A stretch of DNA of 64,000 bases, taken from DAHUYF01 sp035623985. Its GTDB lineage: Bacteria > Pseudomonadota > Alphaproteobacteria > ATCC43930 > CGMCC-115725. How positions within the stretch are numbered: position 1 is the first letter of the stretch; every line of letters starts with the position of its first letter. The stretch is from assembly GCA_035623985.1 (NCBI GenBank), contig DASPSJ010000095.1, forward strand, positions 18,923 to 82,922. Reading direction: 5' to 3'. Below the pieces are notes generated by a model. The model saw only the letters and a program-made list of their open reading frames with translations. It had not been told where the DNA came from and searched no databases. Shown here in pieces: positions 58,745-64,000 of this stretch. The position numbers and the translations under genes are program-made.

Positions 58745-59868
58745 CGGCGCGGCCGCTGGAGGGGCTGCTGGTGGTGGCGCTGGAGCAGGCGGTGGCGGCG
58801 CCGCTCGCCAGCGCGCGGCTGGCCGATGCCGGCGCGCGGGTGATCAAGATCGAGCGCCCCGACGGCGATTTCGCCCGCTTCTACGACCGCGTGGCACTCG
58901 GCCAGAGCGCCTATTTCGTTTGGCTCAACCGCGGCAAGCAGTCGATCGTGCTCGACATCAAGCGCGAGGCCGATTGCGCGCTGCTGCACCGCATGATCGC
59001 CCGCGCCGACGTCTTCCTGCAGAACCTGGCGCCCGGCGCCGCCGCGCGCGCCGGCTTCGCGCCCGAGGATCTGCGCCGGCGCCACCAGCGGCTGGTGGTC
59101 TGCTCCATCACCGGCTATGGCGAAAGCGGGCCTTACCGCGACATGAAGGCCTATGACCTGCTGATCCAGGCGGAGACCGGGCTCGCCGCGCTCACCGGCC
59201 CGCCCGAGGCGCCCGGCCGCGTCGGCGTCTCGGTCTCCGACATCGCCGCCGGGCTCAACGCCTACAGCGCGATCCTCGAGGCGCTTTATGCGCGCCAGCG
59301 CACCGGCGACGGCGCGGTGCTGTCGGTCTCGCTGTTCGACGCCACGGCGGAATGGATGGCGGTGCCGCTGCTGCATTACGATTACGGCGGCAAGGCGCCG
59401 GCGCGCGAGGGGCTGCGGCATCCCTCGATCGCGCCTTACGGCGCCTTCGCTGCCGCCGACGGCAAGGCGATCGTCATCGCCATCCAGAACGAGCGCGAAT
59501 GGTCCCGCTTCTGCGCCGAGATCCTCGGCGACGGCGCGCTCGCCGCCGATCCGCGCTTTGCCGACAATCCCCGGCGCGTCGCCAACCGCGCCGCGCTCGA
59601 CGCCCTCATCGCCGCGGTTTTCGCCCGCCAGAGCCGCGCGGCGCTGGGCCGGCGGCTCGAAGCCGCCGACATCGCCTTCGGCAATCTCAACGGCGTCGAG
59701 GATTTCTCGCGCCATCCCCAGCTCCGCCGCCTCGCCGTGCCGACGCCGGAGGGCGAGGTCGCCGTCCCCGCGCCGCCCGCGCTTTTCGCCTCCCGCGCCC
59801 CGTCCGGCGGCGTTCCCGCCATCGGCGAGCATAGCGACGCGATTCGCCGGGAATTCTCCGCCCCCTGA
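58741..59868 (+). CDS. Class III CoA-transferase (CaiB/BaiF)
   Basis: 375 aa, starting on the ATGA overlap at 58741. It moves CoA between carboxylic acids through an aspartyl intermediate. Seen: LEGLLVVALEQAVAAPLASA, LADAGARVIKIERPDGDFAR, WLNRGKQSIVLDIKREADCA, CSITGYGESGPYRDMKAYDL (catalytic Asp139), LIQAETGLAALTGPPEAPGR, VGVSVSDIAAGLNAYSAILE. Substrates unknown. Paired with a DUF1445 hydro-lyase, it suggests activation and dehydration of a hydroxy-acid. Confidence 0.9.
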   Translation: MTARPLEGLLVVALEQAVAAPLASARLADAGARVIKIERPDGDFARFYDRVALGQSAYFVWLNRGKQSIVLDIKREADCALLHRMIARADVFLQNLAPGAAARAGFAPEDLRRRHQRLVVCSITGYGESGPYRDMKAYDLLIQAETGLAALTGPPEAPGRVGVSVSDIAAGLNAYSAILEALYARQRTGDGAVLSVSLFDATAEWMAVPLLHYDYGGKAPAREGLRHPSIAPYGAFAAADGKAIVIAIQNEREWSRFCAEILGDGALAADPRFADNPRRVANRAALDALIAAVFARQSRAALGRRLEAADIAFGNLNGVEDFSRHPQLRRLAVPTPEGEVAVPAPPALFASRAPSGGVPAIGEHSDAIRREFSAP

Positions 59869-60071
59869 ACGCGATAGCACGCCGCGGGGTTTGCCCGGCC
59901 GCGGTTTCCGCTGCCTGCTCGCCCCGGCGGCGGGGGTGCAAAGTCGATTGTGCAACGCAATAGAAGCGAGTGCGATCGGTTAAGAATATGGCTAAATGCC
60001 GCAAGATTTTGATTTTTTCGCACCTGCGTTTTTGCCCTTGATTTGTCGCCCCGGCGAGCGCATATTGTGCA
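59869..60071 (+). other. Non-coding lead-in to the sRNA
   Basis: About 200 bases after the CoA-transferase. From about 59930 it becomes less GC-rich (TTAAGAATATGGCTAAATGC, TTTTGATTTTTTCGC) and ends in the sRNA promoter at 60038-60066. No gene seen. Confidence 0.4.
60038..60066 (+). promoter_or_regulatory. Promoter of the sRNA
   Basis: TTGATT (60038-60043), a 17-base spacer and CATATT (60061-60066). This is close to the CTTGAC-N17-CTATAT type of alphaproteobacterial housekeeping promoters and puts the start near 60072. Confidence 0.65.
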
Positions 60072-60167
60072 GTGCGGCATCGGTCGTCGCCCGACGGCCT
60101 GCCGTACGTCTTCTAGGCGTTTCCTCCCTAAACTTGGGCCGTGCTTTGCAGCACGGCCCATTTTTTT
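60072..60167 (+). ncRNA. mmgR/alpha-r8-like small RNA
   Basis: About 96 nt between a good promoter and a strong intrinsic terminator. A first stem-loop comes from GTCGTCGCCCGACGGC (about 60084-60098), followed by a single-stranded GCGTTTCCTCCCTAAACT (60118-60135) that carries an anti-Shine-Dalgarno CCUCCC, then the terminator. This layout, with the UUUCCUCCCU loop before the terminator stem, is that of the alphaproteobacterial mmgR (Rfam suhB) family of trans-acting sRNAs. It probably blocks ribosome sites of target mRNAs, with Hfq. The family match is from memory of the motif; the transcription unit itself is clear. Confidence 0.65.
60135..60167 (+). terminator. Rho-independent terminator of the sRNA
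   Basis: TGGGCCGTGCT and AGCACGGCCCA form a perfect 11-bp stem with loop TTGC, followed by TTTTTTT (60161-60167). The clearest intrinsic terminator in the window. Confidence 0.9.
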
Positions 60168-60213
60168 GGTGCCGTCGCCGCGTTGCAGCGATTGCGCCGC
60201 ACCAACGGCCGGG

Positions 60214-60762
60214 TCAAGGCAGGTCGGCGGCGCCGCTTCCGAGCGCGCGCTGCATCAGCACGCAATCGACCCACCGACCGTGCTTGAAGCCGATCGCCGA
60301 CAGCGATCCGACTCGGCGGAAGCCCAGCCGCTCATGCAGTCCGATCGAGGCGAGGTTGCCGCTGTCGCCGATGACTGCGACCATTTGGCGCAAGCCCAGC
60401 GCGGTGCAGCGCTCGATCAGCGCCGCCAGCAGCGTCGCGCCGATCCCGCGCCGCCCGGCCTCGGGGGCGACATAGATCGAATCCTCGACGCTGTAGCGAT
60501 AGGCCGAGCGCGACCGGTAGGGCGCGGCATAGGCATAGCCCAGCACCGCGCCGTCGGGCGCCGTGGCGACGATGTAAGGCAATCCTCGCGCCAGCACCTC
60601 GCTTCGCCGCCGCCGCAGCTCATCGACCGCCGGCGGCTCCTCCTCGAAGGAGCCGAGGCCGAAGCGCACGTGATGGGCATAGATCGCGGCGACCGCCGGC
60701 ATGTCGCTGTCCTCGGCGTCGCGCACCAGGAACGCCGGGACCGCCGCCGCGCGCTTCCTCAT
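60214..60762 (-). CDS. GNAT N-acetyltransferase (phosphinothricin-type)
   Basis: 182 aa from the ATG at 60762, overlapping the upstream stop (ATGA). GNAT fold of the Pat/bar group: FLVRDAEDSDMPAVAAIYAH, VRFGLGSFEEEPPAVDELRR, LPYIVATAPDGAVLGYAYAA, YRSRSAYRYSVEDSIYVAPE, the acetyl-CoA loop AGRRGIGATLLAALIERCTA, MVAVIGDSGNLASIGLHERL, GFRRVGSLSAIGFKHGRWVD. These enzymes acetylate amino groups of amino-acid-like compounds (methionine sulfoximine or phosphinothricin in the type members). Here it is coupled to an N-formylglutamate amidohydrolase-like gene, which fits a glutamate-like substrate. Confidence 0.87.
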   Translation of the reverse strand: MRKRAAAVPAFLVRDAEDSDMPAVAAIYAHHVRFGLGSFEEEPPAVDELRRRRSEVLARGLPYIVATAPDGAVLGYAYAAPYRSRSAYRYSVEDSIYVAPEAGRRGIGATLLAALIERCTALGLRQMVAVIGDSGNLASIGLHERLGFRRVGSLSAIGFKHGRWVDCVLMQRALGSGAADLP

Positions 60763-61649
60763 GCGGCGGCGAGGACCGAAAGGTCGATGCGGGCCAGCGC
60801 TTGCGCCGTCTCGCGCATGTCCTCGGCGAGCTGGCTCAGGAAGGTTTTGCGCTCGAAGCTGCGCTCGTCCATGTAGAGGCCGCGGCTGATCTCGATTTGC
60901 AGGCAGTGCCCTTGCGCCCCGGGCTTGCCGTAATGGGCGGTGGTGAAGCCGCCGGCGTAAGGTGAATTGCGCGCCACGGCATAGCCCTTGGCCGAGAGCG
61001 TGCGGTGCGCCGTCTCGACGATCAGCGGGTGGCAGGCGGCGCCGTGGCAGTCGCCGAGCACGATGTCGGTGCGCGAACGCCGCACGCCCCGCTCGCCCGG
61101 CGACGCGCCCGAGGGCATCGAGTGGCAATCGATCAGGAGATAGCTGCCGAAGCGCTCGCGCGTCGCCGCTACGAGCTGGCGCAACGCGCGATGGTAGGGG
61201 CGGTAGAGCCGGTCGATTCGCGCCATCGCTTCGGTAAAGCGCAGCTTTCCGGCATAGATGTCCTCGCCGGTCGCGACCACCCGGGCGATGGTGCCGAGCC
61301 CGACGCGCACCCGCGGCGAGCGCGTGTTGACGAAGGCGGGCAGTTCGTCCTCGAACATGGTGGGATCGAGCTCGAAGGGCTCGCGGTTGGGGTCGAGATA
61401 GGCCCGGGGGAAGCGCGCGCGCAGCAGCGGCGCGCCGAGCGCCGCGGCGGCGGCGAAGATCTCGTCGACATAGCTGTCTTCCGAGCGCCGGAGCGTCAGC
61501 GGGTCGAGGCGCGAGGCGGCGAGGAAGGGGGCGGGATAATCGCTGCCGCTGTGCGGCGAGGCCAGGACCAGCGGCAGCGTCTGCACTGCCGGGGCGATCA
61601 CCTCGATCGGCGGCTCGACGGCCGCTCTTCGCTCAAACGGGCCTTCCAT
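60759..61649 (-). CDS. N-formylglutamate amidohydrolase family protein
   Basis: 296 aa. HutG-type fold: LPLVLASPHSGSDYPAPFLA, LRRSEDSYVDEIFAAAAALG, RARFPRAYLDPNREPFELDP, YRPYHRALRQLVAATRERFG, YLLIDCHSMPS, DIVLGDCHGAACHPLIVETA, NSPYAGGFTTAHYGKPGAQG, HCLQIEISRGLYMDE. The PHSG, DCHS and IEISR motifs hold the zinc and formyl-acid sites. It would release formate from N-formyl-glutamate or a related acid. No other hut genes are near, so a pathway beyond histidine breakdown is possible. It is divergent from cpdR. Confidence 0.87.
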   Translation of the reverse strand: MEGPFERRAAVEPPIEVIAPAVQTLPLVLASPHSGSDYPAPFLAASRLDPLTLRRSEDSYVDEIFAAAAALGAPLLRARFPRAYLDPNREPFELDPTMFEDELPAFVNTRSPRVRVGLGTIARVVATGEDIYAGKLRFTEAMARIDRLYRPYHRALRQLVAATRERFGSYLLIDCHSMPSGASPGERGVRRSRTDIVLGDCHGAACHPLIVETAHRTLSAKGYAVARNSPYAGGFTTAHYGKPGAQGHCLQIEISRGLYMDERSFERKTFLSQLAEDMRETAQALARIDLSVLAAA

Positions 61650-61793
61650 CCCTGGAATTTAGGGGCAAGCCGGTGCTTCTGTCACGCGCTTCCGGCGGGT
61701 TAACCGTGATTTCCATGGCTCCTTCGACGCACGCCATCCTGCTATCGCGGCGGAGAGCCAGCGGCTAAACTGCGGCACTTGCCGGGAGAGATC

Positions 61794-62153
61794 ATGGCGC
61801 GCATTCTGCTTGCCGAGGACGACGACAATCTCAGGGTTTTTCTGGCGCGCGCGCTGCGCCGGGCCGGGCATGAGGTGCATGCCGTCGGCGACGGCGAGGC
61901 GGCGCTCTCCTGGGTGAACGAGCGGCCGATCGACCTGCTGCTGGCCGACATCGTCATGCCGGGCCTCGACGGCATCGAGCTTGCCCGCCGCGCCAACGAT
62001 CTCTGGCCGGATCTGCGCGTCATGTTCATCACCGGCTTTGCCGCCGTGGCCTTGCGCCATCGCAGCGTCACGCGGCGCGAGGCCGCGGTGCTCGCCAAGC
62101 CCGTCCACCTCCGCCAGCTCGTCGACGAGATCGACCGCTTTCTCGCGGCATAG
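61794..62153 (+). CDS. cpdR: Single-domain response regulator CpdR
   Basis: 119 aa from the ATG at 61794, behind GGGAGAG. A stand-alone receiver: ARILLAEDDDNLRVFLARAL, phospho-acceptor Asp52 in LLLADIVMPGLDG, then MFITGFAAVALRHR and the conserved Lys in AVLAKPVHLRQLVDEIDRFL. The LAEDDxxxRxFLxRALxRAGHxV start and the FITGFAAVAL stretch are those of CpdR, which in its dephosphorylated form takes ClpXP to cell-cycle substrates in Caulobacter and rhizobia. It ends just before a REP-like repeat. Confidence 0.9.
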   Translation: MARILLAEDDDNLRVFLARALRRAGHEVHAVGDGEAALSWVNERPIDLLLADIVMPGLDGIELARRANDLWPDLRVMFITGFAAVALRHRSVTRREAAVLAKPVHLRQLVDEIDRFLAA

Positions 62154-62154
62154 C

Positions 62155-62230
62155 CGCGAGCGCGCCGCGAGCGCTCGTGCGCTCGTCGGCGGTGGCGTCA
62201 GCGGTTGCGCAGCAACCGCGAAAGCCGCAC
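62155..62230. repeat. REP-like double hairpin (locus E)
   Basis: Copy after cpdR: CGCGAGCGCGC, a variant GAGCGCTCGTGCGCTCGTCG, then GCGGTTGC-gca-GCAACCGC and the tail GCGAAAGCCGCAC. The second stem has the GGTTGC form as at 35365. Confidence 0.7.
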
Positions 62231-62303
62231 TCCGGTAGGCAATTCTCCGCAACCCGCGGCGCCTTGCCACCGCCGGCGAAATCGGTTACACCGCCCGCTC
62301 ATC

Positions 62304-62378
62304 GGGCACGTAGCTCAGCGGGAGAGCACTACCTTGACATGGTAGGGGTCACAGGTTCAATCCCTGTCGTGCCCACCA
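62304..62378 (+). tRNA. tRNA-Val (anticodon GAC)
   Basis: Acceptor GGGCACG with CGTGCCC, D-arm with GCTCAGCGGGAGAGC, anticodon stem CTACC/GGTAG around TTGACAT (anticodon GAC, reads GUC/GUU), T-arm with GGTTCAATCC, encoded CCA at 62376-62378. Confidence 0.97.
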
Positions 62379-62449
62379 TTCCCCGGCGGGACTCCTGGCG
62401 CGTTTTCCGCTGCCGCGGTCGATGTCGCGGGCGCGATCGCCTTTCTCCG

Positions 62450-62773
62450 CTATGTGACCAGCTCGACTTTTTTCGAGAAGACCTGCGCGCCGTTTCGGAT
62501 GGTCACTTCCGTATATTTGTTCCGCGCCGGCCTTTCCTCGTACTTCAAGTCGATTTGCGTGACGTGCTGGGCGACGATGCCATCCGGCGCTTTCGCCACC
62601 ACGTCGAGAATGAGAATGAGCGGATTTATCCCTTGCGGCTTCGCCGGCTCCAGCTTCGCCGTCCAGCCCGTGGTGGGCGCTTCGCCCTTTCCGGAAACAA
62701 GAAGCGCGGGCGGGCCCGGCGGCATCATGTCGAGGCGCGCGTAAAAGCTCTTTTCGTCAAGTGTGATCGGCAT
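62450..62773 (-). CDS. Hypothetical strand-rich protein
   Basis: 107 aa; no family recognised. MPITLDEKSFYARLDMMPPG, PPALLVSGKGEAPTTGWTAK, LEPAKPQGINPLILILDVVA, QHVTQIDLKYEERPARNKYT, EVTIRNGAQVFSKKVELVT. An all-beta, small soluble domain with no signal peptide. The less GC-biased codon use and the single-gene setting next to tRNA-Val could mean acquisition at a tRNA site; no attachment repeat is seen. Confidence 0.6.
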   Translation of the reverse strand: MPITLDEKSFYARLDMMPPGPPALLVSGKGEAPTTGWTAKLEPAKPQGINPLILILDVVAKAPDGIVAQHVTQIDLKYEERPARNKYTEVTIRNGAQVFSKKVELVT

Positions 62774-62875
62774 GGGTTCGCTCCCTCTTCGATCCCCGGC
62801 AGTCATCCCGCGCTTTAGATACCAGCGCGACCGTTCAGGGTAAAGCATTTCATCTCTTCTCCGGCGCGCTTCCGC

Positions 62876-63839
<964 letters not shown>

Positions 63840-63847
<8 letters not shown>

Positions 63848-64000
63848 AGCGTTCTTCCGCCTGCCAGCAGGCGACCCAGTGCTGCGGCCGCAATTCCTCC
63901 CAGGGCGGGAATTTCGCCCGGCAGCGGGCATCGGCGAATTCGCAGCGCGGGGCAAAGGCGCAGACGGGCGGCAATGCGTCGAGCGGCGGCACGATGCCGG
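63840..64000 (-). CDS. Partial DppD/OppD-type ABC ATPase (C-terminus only)
   Basis: Only the last ~53 residues are in the window: PPLDALPPVCAFAPRCEFAD, then RCRAKFPPWEELRPQHWVAC and WQAEERYG, ending at the TGA at 63842-63840. The C...C......C pattern is that of the C-terminal Cys motif of the first ATPase of peptide importers. It overlaps the dppF-like start by 8 bases, the usual order (D before F). The rest lies beyond the right edge. Confidence 0.85.

Noticed and set aside
62304..62773. Integration site at tRNA-Val with the hypothetical gene at 62450 as cargo
   Set aside because: No repeat of the tRNA 3' end is seen downstream and no integrase gene is in the window.

Overview
The window is high-GC DNA from an alphaproteobacterial chromosome, most like Rhodospirillales. 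This rests on lineage-marker genes: TrcR/DUF1013, CpdR, DUF1465, DUF1192, two YdcH-type DUF465 proteins, a cysteine-less L31, a tkt-gap-fba-thiE operon, and an mmgR-like small RNA. The species cannot be named from the sequence.

Layout. 1-2.0 kb: a coupled SIR2-domain/TPR gene pair, cut by the left edge. 2.1-3.7 kb: purE-purK. 3.8-5.0 kb: a decayed H1-like gene and an AT-rich toxin-antitoxin module. 5.2-13.7 kb: ordinary metabolism (GGDEF protein, phosphofructokinase, hydrolase, UbiX, acyl-CoA synthetase, PrpE). 13.7-25.4 kb: an accessory region. It starts with palindromic control DNA, then a five-gene co-directional cluster (nucleoside-phosphorylase-like protein, unknown protein, propeller-like repeat protein, Fe-S uracil-DNA-glycosylase-like protein, ferritin-like protein). 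A SatD/DUF3307 pair follows, bracketed by GGTTGAC inverted repeats, and then a metalloprotease/metallo-beta-lactamase pair. 25.6-35.3 kb: core genes (TrcR, quinone oxidoreductase, MetY, a 1065-aa coiled-coil membrane protein, Hsp20 behind a ROSE-like RNA thermometer, DUF1465, L31, a 35-aa basic peptide). 35.4-43.6 kb: the efp-suhB-OmpA-MotA-like-MotB-like operon, a secreted phosphoesterase, an inverted-repeat-flanked GxxExxY gene, and EpmA, the enzyme that modifies EF-P. 43.6-48.8 kb: tkt-gap-(hypothetical)-fba-thiE. 48.9-53.9 kb: tRNA-Gln, a Phd/VapC module, a truncated DUF429 remnant, small envelope proteins and two cold-shock genes. 54-64 kb: a hydroxyacid dehydrogenase, TcuA, a redoxin/prolyl-hydroxylase fusion, a coupled DUF1445/CoA-transferase pair, an mmgR-like sRNA, a GNAT/N-formylglutamate amidohydrolase pair, CpdR, tRNA-Val, and a Dpp/Opp ATPase pair cut by the right edge.

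A family of intergenic double-hairpin repeats (REP/BIME-like) occurs at five places, once as three tandem 64-bp units and once with a nested multi-hairpin insertion. The best candidates for something undescribed are the 14.0-19.9 kb five-gene cluster, the SatD/DUF3307 pair with its flanking repeats, and the SIR2/TPR pair.
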